NCBI RefSeq assembly: GCF_005508865.1
Contig: NZ_SCOM01000002.1
Span: forward strand, 310,001 to 374,000
DNA from: Pseudomonas sp. F(2018)
GTDB taxonomy: Bacteria > Pseudomonadota > Gammaproteobacteria > Pseudomonadales > Pseudomonadaceae
Reading direction: 5' to 3'
Length of the DNA stretch: 64,000 nucleotides
Shown here piece after piece: positions 44,227 to 53,526 of this stretch. How positions within the stretch are numbered: the stretch's first letter is position 1; every line of letters begins with the position of its first letter. The notes beneath the pieces are model-generated. The model made no database searches, was not told where the DNA came from, and saw nothing but the letters and a program-made list of their open reading frames with translations. The position numbers and the translations under genes were made by a program.

Positions 44227-44235
44227 ATATGGCTT

Positions 44236-44252
44236 AGCAAGCCATATGCCAG
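44236..44252 (-). promoter_or_regulatory. sigma-54 promoter of nasST
   Basis: CTGGCATATGGCTTGCT on the minus strand has the -24 GG and -12 GC at correct spacing with TGGCA-N6-TTGCT. Transcription would start near 44226. The site lies inside a perfect palindrome (arms of 11 bases, 44225-44235 and 44239-44249), which may be coincidental or an operator. Confidence 0.65.
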
Positions 44253-44280
44253 CACGACGGGCGCAGCGGAAAGGACGCTT

Positions 44281-44490
44281 TCAGCGTTCCATCATCTGCT
44301 TGATCTGGTTCTGCGGAATGTGTTGCTCGCGACCTTCGCTGTCTTCGAATTCGTACATGCCGGTGTCGTCGTCCAGCTCGGGTTTGCCATCGCTGGTGAG
44401 GATCTGGCCGTCGGTGGTGACCAGCAGGTATTCGCTGGCGCAGCCGGTGAGCGCGGCAAGACAGAAGAGCGCGAGAAGCCAATGTTTCAT
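44281..44490 (-). CDS. YgdI/YgdR-family lipoprotein, copy 1
   Basis: 69 residues. Signal ends ALTGC (lipobox, Cys17) and the mature part YLLVTTDGQILTSDGKPEL is the DUF903 fold. A clear ribosome site AGGAG precedes the ATG. It is a tandem paralogue of the next gene, with a 102-bp gap. Function in the envelope is unknown. Confidence 0.88.
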   Translation of the reverse strand: MKHWLLALFCLAALTGCASEYLLVTTDGQILTSDGKPELDDDTGMYEFEDSEGREQHIPQNQIKQMMER

Positions 44491-44592
44491 GAGGTACTCC
44501 TGAGTGAGGGCAGTACCGTCACGCTATTCCCGTTGCGCTGCCTCTGGCAAGTGCGCGAAAGGTCGCGGCCCGCCGAAGCGGGCCGCGCCTGG

Positions 44593-44802
44593 TCAGCGTT
44601 CGATGATCTGCTTCACCGAGCTCTGCGGGATCTGCTGCTCGTTGCCTTCGGCGTCCTCGTAGGTGATCAGGCCGGTTTCATCGTCGATCTCCGGCTTGTC
44701 CTCGGAACTGAGCATCTGGCCGTCGGTGGTGGCGATGATGTAGTCGGTGGCGCAGCCGGTGAGGCCGAACACGCAGAGCAGGGCAAGAATCCAGGGTTTC
44801 AT
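44593..44802 (-). CDS. YgdI/YgdR-family lipoprotein, copy 2
   Basis: 69 residues. Signal ends GLTGC (Cys17); YIIATTDGQMLSSEDKPEI matches copy 1 at most positions, so a tandem duplication. AAGGAG precedes the ATG. Envelope lipoprotein with DUF903 fold, function unknown. Confidence 0.88.
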   Translation of the reverse strand: MKPWILALLCVFGLTGCATDYIIATTDGQMLSSEDKPEIDDETGLITYEDAEGNEQQIPQSSVKQIIER

Positions 44803-44881
44803 GGTGAACTCCTTCTGAAAGGGTGCCCGCGAGGGGCTTCAGAAGTTCCGACCACGGCACTCCCGGTTTCGCTCCATAAAA

Positions 44882-44906
44882 AAAGCCCCGCACTGGGCGG
44901 GGCTTT
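44882..44906 (-). terminator. acnB terminator
   Basis: AAAGCCCCGC-ACTGG-GCGGGGCTTT followed on the minus strand by TTTTTTATGG, 16 bp after the acnB stop. Confidence 0.88.
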
Positions 44907-44922
44907 CTCATTGCGCTGACGC

Positions 44923-47532
44923 TTAGATCTGTACGGCCGGGATCTTGGCGTTGGCAGCCGCTTCGCGGAACTCGGCGATCTGATCGAAGCTCAGGTAGCG
45001 GTAAACGTCGGCAGCCATGCTGTCGATGTTCTTCGCGTACTCCATGTACTCCTCGACGGTCGGCAGCTTGCCGGTGATCGAAGCGACCGCTGCCAGTTCG
45101 GCAGAGGCCAGGTACACGTTGGTGGCGTCGCCCAGGCGGTTCGGGAAGTTACGGGTCGAGGTGGAAACCACGGTCGAACCGGTCTGTACGCGAGCCTGGT
45201 TACCCATGCACAGCGAGCAGCCCGGCATTTCCATGCGCGCACCGGCCTTGCCGTAGATGCCGTAGTAGCCTTCCTCGGTCAGCTGGTGGGCGTCCATCTT
45301 GGTCGGCGGAGCCAGCCACAGACGGGTCGGAATGCCGCCCTTGACCTTGTCCAGCAGCTTACCGGCAGCGCGGAAGTGACCGATGTTGGTCATGCACGAG
45401 CCGATGAACACTTCGTCGATCTTCTCACCGGCGACGGTGGACAGCAGACGGGCATCGTCCGGGTCGTTCGGCGCGCAGAGCACCGGCTCTTTGACGTCGG
45501 CCAGGTCGATCTCGATGATCTCGGCGTACTCGGCGTCCTTGTCGGCTTCCAGCAGTTGCGGGTTGGCCAGCCAGGCTTCCATGGCCTGGGCGCGACGCTC
45601 CAGGGTACGGGCATCGCCGTAGCCTTCGCCGATCATCCAGCGCAGCATGGTGATGTTGGAGCGCAGGTACTCGGCGATGGCCTTTTCCGGCAGCTTGATG
45701 GTGCAACCGGCGGCGGAGCGCTCGGCCGAGGCGTCGGACAGCTCGAAGGCCTGTTCAACGGTCAGCTCGTCCAGACCTTCGATCTCGAGGATGCGGCCGG
45801 AGAAGGCGTTGATCTTGCCCTTCTTCTCGACGGTCAGCAGGCCCTGCTTGATGGCGTAGTAGGGGATGGCATGGACCAGGTCACGCAGGGTGATGCCCGG
45901 TTGCAGCTTGCCCTTGAAGCGCACCAGTACGGATTCCGGCATGTCCAGCGGCATGACGCCGGTGGCGGCAGCGAAGGCCACCAGGCCGGAACCGGCCGGG
46001 AAGGAGATGCCCATCGGGAAGCGGGTGTGCGAGTCACCACCGGTACCCACGGTATCCGGCAGCAGCATGCGGTTCAGCCAGCTGTGGATAATGCCGTCGC
46101 CCGGACGCAGGGACACGCCGCCGCGGGTCATGATGAAGTCCGGCAGGGTGTGGTGGGTGTTGACGTCGATCGGCTTCGGATAGGCCGCGGTGTGGCAGAA
46201 GGACTGCATCACCAGGTCGGCGGAGAAGCCCAGGCAAGCCAGGTCTTTCAGCTCGTCGCGGGTCATCGGGCCGGTGGTGTCCTGGGAGCCGACGGTGGTC
46301 ATCTTCGGCTCGCAGTAGGTGCCCGGGCGTACGCCTTGGCCTTCCTGCAGGCCGCAGGCGCGACCGACCATCTTCTGGGCCAGGGTGAAGCCCTTGCCGC
46401 TGTCAGCCGGAGCGACCGGCTTCTTGAACAGGGTGGACGGAGCCAGGCCCAGCTCGGCGCGGGCCTTCTCGGTCAGGCCGCGGCCGACGATCAGCGGGAT
46501 ACGGCCGCCGGCGCGGACTTCGTCCAGCAGCACGTCGGTCTTCAGCTGGAAGCTGGTGACCAGCTCGTCGCTGCCGTTACGGCGCACTTCGCCCTTGTAC
46601 GGGTACACGTCGATGACGTCGCCCATGGCCAGGTTGGTGCAGTCGAATTCGATCGGCAGGGCGCCGGCGTCTTCCATGGTGTTGTAGAAGATCGGGGCGA
46701 TCTTGGTGCCGAAGCAGAAACCACCTGCGCGCTTGTTCGGCACGTTGGGGATGTCGTCGCCGAAGAACCACAGCACCGAGTTGGTGGCGGACTTACGGGA
46801 GGAACCGGTACCGACCACGTCACCGACGTAGGCAACCGGGAAGCCTTTGGCTTTCAGGGCTTCCATCTGCTTGATCGGGCCGACAGTGCCGGGAGCGTCC
46901 GGGTTGATGCCGTCGCGGGCCATCTTCAGCATGGCCAGGGCGTGCAGCGGGATGTCCGGGCGGGACCAGGCGTCCGGAGCCGGCGACAGGTCGTCGGTGT
47001 TGGTTTCGCCGGTGACCTTGAACACGGTCAGGGTGACTTTTTCCGGAACGGCAGGGCGGTTGACGAACCACTCGCCGTCGGCCCAGGACTGCATGACAGC
47101 CTTGGCGTTGGCGTTGCCTTTCTTGGCGCGCTCGGCGACGTCGTGGAAGGCGTCGAACATCAGCAGGGTGTGCTTGAGTTGCTCGGCGGCGACTTCGGCC
47201 AGCTCGGCGTTGTCCAGCAGCTCGACCATGGTGGCGATGTTGTAGCCGCCCTGCATGGTGCCCAGCAGCTCAACGGCGCGTTGCTTGCTGATCAGCGGGG
47301 AGCTGGCTTCGCCCTTGGCCACGGCGGAAAGGAAACCGGCCTTGACGTAGGCGGCTTCGTCCACTCCTGGCGGAACACGGTTGGTGATCAGATCGACGAG
47401 GAAGGCTTCTTCGCCAGCCGGGGGATTCTTCAGCAGCTCGACCAGGCCTGCGGTTTGCTCGGCGTTCAGCGGCTGGGGAACGATCCCTTGGGCGGCACGC
47501 TCTTCTACGTGTTTGCGATAGGCTTCAAGCAC
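44923..47532 (-). CDS. acnB: aconitate hydratase B
   Basis: 869 residues, the expected length of AcnB. It is organised HEAT-like domain (1-~160), swivel domain, then catalytic domains with the [4Fe-4S] ligands in the FIGSCMTN region and [12 protein letters not shown]. It interconverts citrate and isocitrate. I place the start at the GTG 47532 (LEAYRKHVE) because AGGG lies 9 bases before it; the ATG at 47547 has none. Adjacent to nasST as in P. aeruginosa. The gene is monocistronic with a strong terminator. Confidence 0.95.
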   Translation of the reverse strand: MLEAYRKHVEERAAQGIVPQPLNAEQTAGLVELLKNPPAGEEAFLVDLITNRVPPGVDEAAYVKAGFLSAVAKGEASSPLISKQRAVELLGTMQGGYNIATMVELLDNAELAEVAAEQLKHTLLMFDAFHDVAERAKKGNANAKAVMQSWADGEWFVNRPAVPEKVTLTVFKVTGETNTDDLSPAPDAWSRPDIPLHALAMLKMARDGINPDAPGTVGPIKQMEALKAKGFPVAYVGDVVGTGSSRKSATNSVLWFFGDDIPNVPNKRAGGFCFGTKIAPIFYNTMEDAGALPIEFDCTNLAMGDVIDVYPYKGEVRRNGSDELVTSFQLKTDVLLDEVRAGGRIPLIVGRGLTEKARAELGLAPSTLFKKPVAPADSGKGFTLAQKMVGRACGLQEGQGVRPGTYCEPKMTTVGSQDTTGPMTRDELKDLACLGFSADLVMQSFCHTAAYPKPIDVNTHHTLPDFIMTRGGVSLRPGDGIIHSWLNRMLLPDTVGTGGDSHTRFPMGISFPAGSGLVAFAAATGVMPLDMPESVLVRFKGKLQPGITLRDLVHAIPYYAIKQGLLTVEKKGKINAFSGRILEIEGLDELTVEQAFELSDASAERSAAGCTIKLPEKAIAEYLRSNITMLRWMIGEGYGDARTLERRAQAMEAWLANPQLLEADKDAEYAEIIEIDLADVKEPVLCAPNDPDDARLLSTVAGEKIDEVFIGSCMTNIGHFRAAGKLLDKVKGGIPTRLWLAPPTKMDAHQLTEEGYYGIYGKAGARMEMPGCSLCMGNQARVQTGSTVVSTSTRNFPNRLGDATNVYLASAELAAVASITGKLPTVEEYMEYAKNIDSMAADVYRYLSFDQIAEFREAAANAKIPAVQI

Positions 47533-47982
47533 AGTTATTACCCTCATCAGTGGTCGCGGCGGCCCGCAACGCTCATCCTAAAACCGTCGCACGCCGCGCC
47601 GCTGCACTTTGTGAGTGCACTGGCCGGTGTGTCGACAGCCTCATACTAGAAGCTGCTTTCAAAGTTTTACGCCGCAGGAGCGGGAGTGATGAGGGCTGGC
47701 GCAGGGTTCACTGAACCCGGCGCCAACGACGTTCCTGGCGGATCAACTGTGCTCGTGACGCTTTGAAAACAGCTTCTGACGGACATCGGCGCCTAAAAAG
47801 GCGGTCCGATTCTACTGGAACGGGACGCCAAAGTTAAGCGCAAACCCCGATCCAATCGGCCTCTTAGGCTACTGCCCGTCGTTTGTCTGGTAAGTCGACA
47901 AAGGTCTGGGCGGTCATGATGACCCTGCCAGGGTGAGCCGCTATCATGAGCGGCCTGTTTCGCCGCGCCGCACCTGCCTCAT
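47533..47982. other. 450-bp intergenic region between acnB and the DUF1289 gene
   Basis: No credible protein frame. It holds the acnB promoter side (near 47533-47640), a large inverted repeat (47648-47777) and the promoter of the divergent DUF1289 gene. I could not pick clear -35/-10 boxes. Confidence 0.55.
47648..47777. repeat. 130-bp imperfect inverted repeat with inner hairpin
   Basis: AGAAGCTGCTTTCAAAG (47648-47664) and CTTTGAAAACAGCTTCT (47761-47777) pair at 16 of 17 positions. Inside are partial pairings of CCGCAGGAGCG with CGTTCCTGGCGG and a separate stem TGGCGC/GCGCCA with GGGTTC-ACT-GAACCC (47697-47725). It could be a structured RNA, a MITE remnant or an extended regulatory hairpin; no target duplication is evident. 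Confidence 0.55.
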
Positions 47983-48459
47983 ATGTCCAATCAACGCATC
48001 AAGACGCCCTGCGTCGGCCTCTGTTCCACCGTCTATGGCGACCTGGTGTGCCGCGGCTGCAAGCGCTTCCACCACGAAGTGGTGAACTGGAACGCCTACA
48101 ACGACGACGAGAAGCGGGCCGTATGGCGGCGCCTAGAGGTGCTGCTGGTGCAGGTAATGCAGGGCAAGGTGGAGGTATTCGACGCCGGACGCCTGCGCGC
48201 GCAGCTGGAGCAGCACCAAGTGCGCTTCGTGCCCGAGCAGTCCGAGTATTGCTGGGCCTACCAGCTGATCGCCCGCGCTTCGCGCCTCATCAGCCGTCTG
48301 GACGCCTATGGCCTGGCCCTGCTGCCGGAGTTCCGCGACTGGGAGCTGCCGGCGCTGCGCGAGGCCATCGATCGCGAGTTCTTCCTGCTCTCCGAGGCGC
48401 ACTACGAGCGCTACATTGCACCGCGCTTCTTGCGCGAGGGCGTGGAAAGCCGCGTCTGA
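47983..48459 (+). CDS. DUF1289 domain protein
   Basis: 158 residues. The N-terminal ~55 residues have PCVGLCS and CRGCKRFHHEVVNW, the cysteine pattern of DUF1289; the rest is helical and unfamiliar. It corresponds in position to the gene beside acnB in P. aeruginosa. No strong ribosome site before the ATG. A bidirectional terminator follows. Confidence 0.8.
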   Translation: MSNQRIKTPCVGLCSTVYGDLVCRGCKRFHHEVVNWNAYNDDEKRAVWRRLEVLLVQVMQGKVEVFDAGRLRAQLEQHQVRFVPEQSEYCWAYQLIARASRLISRLDAYGLALLPEFRDWELPALREAIDREFFLLSEAHYERYIAPRFLREGVESRV

Positions 48460-48475
48460 GGCATTTCGAACCATG

Positions 48476-48501
48476 AAAAAGCCGCCCTCGGGCGGCTTTT
48501 T
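48476..48501. terminator. bidirectional terminator
   Basis: AAAAAGCCGCCC-TC-GGGCGGCTTTTT is a perfect 12-bp hairpin between the convergent DUF1289 and universal stress genes. Confidence 0.9.
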
Positions 48502-48515
48502 CGTTTGCGCGGTGA

Positions 48516-49379
48516 TTAGCGCTGGGCGACCAGCTCTTCCAGGTGGGCGATGATGTCGTCCGGCTTGAGCACCAACACGTCGCTCTCCAGGGCGTCCAGC
48601 ACCACTTCCGCGGTGTTGCCGATCAACGCGCCGGAGAGGCCGGTACGGGCCACGGTGCCGATCACTGTGACCACCGCGCCGAGCTTGTGCGCGGTGTAGG
48701 GGATCAGCACGTCGGCCGGGCCTTCTTCCACGTGCAGGCGCTCGTTGCTGACGTCGTACTCGGCCTGGAAGGCCTTGCACTGCTCGCGATAGCGCGCCTC
48801 GATGGTTTCCTTGAGCTGGAAGGTCGGGTCGGCCGCCGAGAGCATCGGCGAGGGGTGGGCGCTGATCACATGCAGGCTGCCATTGGCCAGGTGGGCGATG
48901 TCGTAGCCGTTGCTGACGATGCCGGAGTGCAGAGTGCGATGCTCGGAGTCGCCGTTACCCACGTCGACCGCGGCGAGAATGACGCCGCCGGTCCAGGGTG
49001 TGCCGGTCTTGACCATCAGCACCGGGCTCGGGCAGTAGCGCAGCAGCTTCCAGTCCTCGGGGGTGAGCAGGGCCTTCTTCAGCGGGTTGTCCGGCACGTG
49101 CTGCTTGATCACCAGGCCACAGCCCTCGGCCTGCTGCACGGCGACGATGGTCTGGTAGAGGCCGTCATTCCACGCCTGCTGGATGGTGGCGCTGTAGCCT
49201 TCCTGCTGCAGGCTGGCCTGGTGCTCGGTGAGGTAGGCGCTGTGCTCGCCCTTCTTGTCGCAGACCAGCAGGTGCAGGTGCGACTGGGTGACTCCGGCGA
49301 TCAGCTTGGCGCGCTTGAGCGCCAGGCCATCGGATTGCTGCGGGTCCATCACCACCAGAATGCTGCGTATGGCTTGCAT
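48516..49379 (-). CDS. universal stress protein, tandem Usp domains
   Basis: 287 residues, two Usp domains of ~140 residues each. The second ends AVVTVIGTVARTGLSGALIGN, the ATP-binding-type motif (G-x2-G-x9-G-S/T variant); the first lacks it. The architecture matches UspE-type proteins. ATG after GGGAGACGCTC. Single gene facing the terminator. Confidence 0.87.
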   Translation of the reverse strand: MQAIRSILVVMDPQQSDGLALKRAKLIAGVTQSHLHLLVCDKKGEHSAYLTEHQASLQQEGYSATIQQAWNDGLYQTIVAVQQAEGCGLVIKQHVPDNPLKKALLTPEDWKLLRYCPSPVLMVKTGTPWTGGVILAAVDVGNGDSEHRTLHSGIVSNGYDIAHLANGSLHVISAHPSPMLSAADPTFQLKETIEARYREQCKAFQAEYDVSNERLHVEEGPADVLIPYTAHKLGAVVTVIGTVARTGLSGALIGNTAEVVLDALESDVLVLKPDDIIAHLEELVAQR

Positions 49380-49553
49380 GAGCGTCTCCCTGTGCTTGAA
49401 GTGCTTTGATGCAGCCCACTATAGAGGCGGCCGCTGGCGGCGGTCTTGACCTGCATCACGGCCTGGCTGGCCCCGCGCGCCTTCATCCGTATAATGGCCC
49501 GCCCTTGCTGCCGGTGCCAACTGGCCGTTGCCGTTACCTCTGGATCGTTCGCC

Positions 49554-50159
49554 GTGAATCTGCCTGAAATCCATCAGTTCCTCGCCTGTCCCACCCCCGC
49601 TGCCTGGGTGCAGGCGGCCCTGGCCGATCAGGAAACGCTGCTGATCGATCACAAGAACAACGAGTACAAGGCGGCCTCCACGGCCATGGCACTGATGGCC
49701 AAGTACGGCCAGGAGCTGGACCTCATCAATTTCATGTCGCGCCTGGCCCGCGAGGAGCTGGTACATCACGAGCAGGTGCTGCGCATCATGAAGAAGCGGC
49801 GCATCGAACTGCGCCCGGTGTCGGCGTCGCGCTATGCCTCTGGCCTGCGCAAGCTGGTGCGCAACCATGAGCCGCAGAAGCTGGTCGACACCCTCGTCGT
49901 GGGCGCCTTTATCGAGGCGCGCAGCTGCGAGCGCTTCGAGGCACTGGTGCCGCACCTGGACGAGGAACTGGGCAAGTTCTACGGCGGCCTGCTGAAGTCC
50001 GAGGCGCGGCACTTTCAGGGCTACCTCAAGCTGGCCTACCAGTACGGCGATGAGGTCGACGTGGCGCGAGTGATCGAGCGGGTGCGCGAGGCCGAGCGCG
50101 AGCTGATCGAGTCGCCGGACCAGGAGTTCCGCTTCCACAGCGGCGTGCCGCAGGCATGA
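49554..50159 (+). CDS. miaE: tRNA-(ms2io6A)-hydroxylase MiaE
   Basis: 201 residues. Non-heme di-iron ligands appear as EELVHHEQV, EARSCERFEAL and SEARHFQGY in a four-helix bundle, matching MiaE, which hydroxylates the isopentenyl group of tRNA A37. The frame is open upstream to 49446, but homologues begin near VNLPEIHQFL, so I choose the GTG at 49554. Followed by a strong terminator. Confidence 0.88.
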   Translation: MNLPEIHQFLACPTPAAWVQAALADQETLLIDHKNNEYKAASTAMALMAKYGQELDLINFMSRLAREELVHHEQVLRIMKKRRIELRPVSASRYASGLRKLVRNHEPQKLVDTLVVGAFIEARSCERFEALVPHLDEELGKFYGGLLKSEARHFQGYLKLAYQYGDEVDVARVIERVREAERELIESPDQEFRFHSGVPQA

Positions 50160-50178
50160 TCGTCATCTTGCGGGCATA

Positions 50179-50207
50179 AAAAAGCCGGACTCGAGGTCCG
50201 GCTTTTT
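50179..50207. terminator. bidirectional terminator
   Basis: AAAAAGCCGGAC-TCGAG-GTCCGGCTTTTT hairpin between convergent miaE and bfd. Confidence 0.9.
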
Positions 50208-50221
50208 CGTATTCGAAAGGA

Positions 50222-50440
50222 TCAGGCGGCGACGAAGCTGGCCTGGCAGGCGAGGGCGGCCTGGCTGCTCTGTACTTCGTTCAGCGTGTCGCGCACCACT
50301 TCCTTGGCCAGGCAGGCGCACTTGCCGCACTGGGTGCCCACGCCGAGGCTCTCGCGCACGTCGCGATAGCTGCAGCAGCCTTCGTAGATGGCTTCGCGGA
50401 TTTGACCGTCGGTAACACCCTGGCAGAGGCAAACGTACAT
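50222..50440 (-). CDS. bfd: bacterioferritin-associated ferredoxin
   Basis: 72 residues. CLCQGVTDGQIREAI and GTQCGKC provide the four cysteines (CxC...CxxC) of the Bfd [2Fe-2S] cluster. It delivers electrons to bacterioferritin for iron release. Upstream Fur box fits its known iron regulation. The usual adjacent bfr gene is not here. Confidence 0.93.
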   Translation of the reverse strand: MYVCLCQGVTDGQIREAIYEGCCSYRDVRESLGVGTQCGKCACLAKEVVRDTLNEVQSSQAALACQASFVAA

Positions 50441-50488
50441 GGACAGGCTCGAAGTGGGTTGGTGTTGCTGTTAGCGACGGATACTAAT

Positions 50489-50507
50489 GTTAATGAGAAT
50501 GCTTGTC
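50489..50507. promoter_or_regulatory. Fur box upstream of bfd
   Basis: GTTAATGAGAATGCTTGTC matches the 19-bp consensus GATAATGAGAATCATTATC-type at 14 of 19 positions, centred ~58 bp before the bfd start. Confidence 0.72.
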
Positions 50508-50562
50508 AAAACTTGATGTCAGCTTTTCCCGCCTGCCGGGTTTTCGCGTTGCCCAATAAAAA

Positions 50563-50580
50563 ACCCGGCCGGGGCCGGGT
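50563..50580 (-). terminator. rnt terminator
   Basis: ACCCGGCC-GG-GGCCGGGT with a T-run on the minus strand (TTTTTTATTG), about 20 bp after the rnt stop. Confidence 0.85.
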
Positions 50581-50600
50581 CTTCATCTGCTGCGCGGGGC

Positions 50601-51275
50601 CTACTGATCGAAGTCGTCCCAGCCGCCCATTTCCTTCCAGCGATTGACGATGCCGCAGAACAGCTCGGCGGTCTTCTCGGTGTCGTAGCGCGCGGAGTGC
50701 GCCTCCTTGCCGTCGAAGTCGATGCCGGCGGCCTGGCAGGCCTTGGCCAGCACGGTCTGGCCATAGGCGAGGCCGGCCAAGGTGGCGGTGTCGAAGCTGG
50801 AGAAGGGGTGGAACGGGTTGCGCTTTAGGTCGCAGCGAGCCACGGCGGCGTTGAGGAAGCCGAGATCGAAGCTGCTGTTGTGGCCGACCAGGATGGCGCG
50901 CTTGCAGCCATTGGCCTTGATCGACTTGCGCAGGCCCTTGAAGATTTCGCTCAGCGCATGCTCCTCGCTCACCGCCTGACGCAGCGGGTGGTCGAGCTTG
51001 ATGCCGGTGAACTCCAGCGCCGCCGCCTCGATATTGGCGCCCTCGAAGGGCTCGATGCGGAAGAAGTGGGTGTGATCAGGGTAGAGGAAGCCGTCCTCGT
51101 CCATGGCGATGGTGGTCGCCGCGATCTCCAGCAGGGCGTCGGTGGCGCTGTTGAAGCCGCCGGTCTCCACGTCCACCACCACCGGCAGATAGCCACGGAA
51201 GCGCGCGGCCATCGGGTGGCGCGGGCCGGGGGGCAGGCTGCCGTCGAGTTCGTCGTCGAAATTGTCTTCGCTCAC
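50601..51275 (-). CDS. rnt: ribonuclease T
   Basis: 224 residues, the same length as P. aeruginosa Rnt. DEDDh exonuclease motifs: VVVDVETGG (Asp, Glu), [10 protein letters not shown] (Asp) and [13 protein letters not shown] (His, Asp). It trims 3' ends of tRNA and other stable RNAs. The start is a GTG at 51275 after GGAGG, overlapping the pyrC stop by 4 bp (GTGA), so translation is coupled. Confidence 0.93.
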   Translation of the reverse strand: MSEDNFDDELDGSLPPGPRHPMAARFRGYLPVVVDVETGGFNSATDALLEIAATTIAMDEDGFLYPDHTHFFRIEPFEGANIEAAALEFTGIKLDHPLRQAVSEEHALSEIFKGLRKSIKANGCKRAILVGHNSSFDLGFLNAAVARCDLKRNPFHPFSSFDTATLAGLAYGQTVLAKACQAAGIDFDGKEAHSARYDTEKTAELFCGIVNRWKEMGGWDDFDQ

Positions 51276-52318
51276 GCTTGATCCTCCAGCAGGCGCCATT
51301 GCAGTTTCTCGCCGGCGCGCAGCGGGATCACCAGGTTCTCGCCCAGCGGCAGTTCGCTCGGGCCGGTCCACTCCTCGCGCACCAGGGTGATGCGGTCGGT
51401 GTTGCGCGGCAGGCCGTAGAAGTCCGGGCCGAACTGGCTGGCGAAGCCCTCCAGCTTGTCCAGCGCATTGCGCTGCTCGAAGGCCTCGGCATACAGCTCG
51501 ATGGCCGCGTGCGCGGTGTAGCAGCCGGCGCAGCCGCAGGCGGCTTCCTTGGCGTGCTTGGCGTGCGGCGCCGAGTCGGTGCCGAGGAAGAACTTCGGAT
51601 TGCCGCTGGTGGCCGCATCCAGCAGGGCTTCCTGATGGGTGTTGCGCTTGAGGATCGGCAGGCAATAGAAGTGCGGGCGAATGCCGCCGACCAGCATGTG
51701 GTTGCGGTTGTACAGCAGGTGATGAGCGGTGATGGTGGCGCCGACATTGGCCGGTGCGGCCTTGACGAACGCAGCGGCATCGCCGGTGGTGATGTGCTCG
51801 AACACTACTTTAAGCGTCGGGAAGCGCTCGACCACACGGGTCAGGTGCTCGTCGATAAAACGCTTCTCGCGATCGAACACGTCGACTTCGGCGCGGGTCA
51901 CTTCGCCGTGCACCAGCAGCGGCAGGCCGACTTCGGCCATGGCTTCCAGGACGTGGAAGATGTTGTCGATGCTGGTCACGCCGGAGTCGGAGTTGGTGGT
52001 GGCGCCGGCCGGGTACAGCTTGGCGGCATGCACGAAGCCGCTGGCCTTGGCGGCGCGCACGTCTTCCGCGCTGGTCTTGTCGGTGAGATAGAGCACCATC
52101 AGCGGCTCGAAGCGGCTGCCGGCCGGACGAGCCGCCAGAATGCGCTGGCGATAGGCACTGGCCTCGTCGGCGTTGCGCACCGGCGGCACCAGGTTGGGCA
52201 TGATGATGGCGCGGGCGAAGGTCCGCGCGACATCGCGGACGGTGTGCTGCAGGACGGCACCATCGCGCAGATGGATGTGCCAGTCGTCTGGGCGCAGCAG
52301 GGTAATGCGGTCGGACAT
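51272..52318 (-). CDS. pyrC: dihydroorotase
   Basis: 348 residues. DWHIHLRDG carries metal-binding histidines, [13 protein letters not shown] the carbamylated Lys, and [14 protein letters not shown] the catalytic Asp. It is the E. coli PyrC-type enzyme closing carbamoyl-aspartate to dihydroorotate in pyrimidine synthesis. Cotranscribed with rnt. Confidence 0.95.
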   Translation of the reverse strand: MSDRITLLRPDDWHIHLRDGAVLQHTVRDVARTFARAIIMPNLVPPVRNADEASAYRQRILAARPAGSRFEPLMVLYLTDKTSAEDVRAAKASGFVHAAKLYPAGATTNSDSGVTSIDNIFHVLEAMAEVGLPLLVHGEVTRAEVDVFDREKRFIDEHLTRVVERFPTLKVVFEHITTGDAAAFVKAAPANVGATITAHHLLYNRNHMLVGGIRPHFYCLPILKRNTHQEALLDAATSGNPKFFLGTDSAPHAKHAKEAACGCAGCYTAHAAIELYAEAFEQRNALDKLEGFASQFGPDFYGLPRNTDRITLVREEWTGPSELPLGENLVIPLRAGEKLQWRLLEDQA

Positions 52319-52442
52319 GGGGATTCCCGGCAGGTAAAACGTGGGCGAATGCTACCAGTTTTGCCGGCCAGACGGCCTATCAAGTTTCCGCTGTCGTGGC
52401 CGATACGGGCTTTGAAAGCCGTATCTCCCCACGGAGCCGATC

Positions 52443-53408
52443 TTGCGCCAGCCCAGCTTCCTCCTGCTCAGCCTGTTTGCCAGCCTGCCTTGGTGCATGC
52501 CGGCTGCGGCCATCACTTTCCAGACGCGCATGGAGAAAGTGGAGTGGACGGTCGAGGGCGACCAGTTCGAATGCCGCCTGAGCCAGCCCATCGCCGACTT
52601 CGGCAGCGGCGAGTTCGTCCGCCGTGCCGGCGAGCAGGCCACATTCCGCCTCAGGGCCCGCGAGCGCTGGCTGGGTGCCGGCTCGGCGACCCTGCTGGCC
52701 GCCGCGGCACCCTGGCAGCCGGGGCGCGGTGACATCAATCTCGGTGCGTTGAGCATCGGCAGCGGCGAAGTACCGTTCAACAGCAACCAGGAGCAGGCCG
52801 GGCGCCTGCTCACCGGCTTGATGGAGGGACGCAGCCCGCTGGTGCGCCATCGCACCCTGCAGGGTGGCGACAGCCTGGAAGTGCGCCTGTTGCCGATCAA
52901 GTTCAACCAGGCCTACAACGACTATCTGAAGTGCACCGTCGGCCTGCTGCCGGTCAACTTCGACCAGATCCGCCAGACCCAGCTGGGCTTCCCCGGCGGT
53001 GGCACCACGCTGGAGCCGCTGGCCCAGGCCAAGATCGATATCATCCTCGACTTCATCAAGGCCGATCCGACCGTCAACCGCATCCAGCTCGACGGCCATT
53101 CCGACAACTCCGGCAACCGCCTGACCAACCGCGACACCTCACGCCGTCGCGCCGTGGCGGTGGAGGAGTACCTCAAGTCGCGCGGCATACCGGCCGAGCA
53201 GATCATCGTGCGCTTCCACGGCGAACGCTATCCGCTGGTGAAGAACAGCGGCGAGGCCAATCGGGCGAAGAACCGCCGGGTGACCATGACCCTGTCCCGC
53301 GAGCCGGTAGCGGAAACCCCAGCCGAGCCCGCGCCGAGCGCCCCGCCGGCTACCAGCGAGCCGGCGCCCGCCGCAGAGGCTCCGGCGGCGCCCGCGGCGA
53401 AATCCTGA
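52443..53408 (+). CDS. motY: sodium/proton-type flagellar protein MotY (OmpA family)
   Basis: 321 residues. Signal peptide to about AAA (24), an N-terminal MotY domain, and a C-terminal OmpA-like peptidoglycan-binding domain (LDGHSDNSGNRLTNRDTSRR, HGERYPLVKN). A Pro/Ala-rich tail ends the protein. TTG start after GGAG. MotY forms the T ring around the stator in P. aeruginosa; the same argG neighbour supports the call. Confidence 0.87.
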   Translation: MRQPSFLLLSLFASLPWCMPAAAITFQTRMEKVEWTVEGDQFECRLSQPIADFGSGEFVRRAGEQATFRLRARERWLGAGSATLLAAAAPWQPGRGDINLGALSIGSGEVPFNSNQEQAGRLLTGLMEGRSPLVRHRTLQGGDSLEVRLLPIKFNQAYNDYLKCTVGLLPVNFDQIRQTQLGFPGGGTTLEPLAQAKIDIILDFIKADPTVNRIQLDGHSDNSGNRLTNRDTSRRRAVAVEEYLKSRGIPAEQIIVRFHGERYPLVKNSGEANRAKNRRVTMTLSREPVAETPAEPAPSAPPATSEPAPAAEAPAAPAAKS

Positions 53409-53526
53409 CGTCGCGCCAACAAATAAAACTGTCGCTTTGTCGCTAGTGTCTGTCGCGCCCCTGTAAATCGGCCGGAACGGCCGGTAGAATCGCGGGTTTT
53501 CCGTACAACCCGTGGAGTTGATTGGC

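Noticed and set aside
44225-44249. Rho-independent terminator of the preceding lipoprotein gene
   Set aside because: No T-run follows on the minus strand, and the site overlaps a better sigma-54 promoter match; kept as an unexplained palindrome instead.
45286-47649. Plus-strand frame of 787 codons
   Set aside because: Antisense to acnB, with shadow-frame composition and no motifs.
47648-47777. Integron attC site
   Set aside because: The ends do not carry the GTTRRRY / RYYYAAC core sites.
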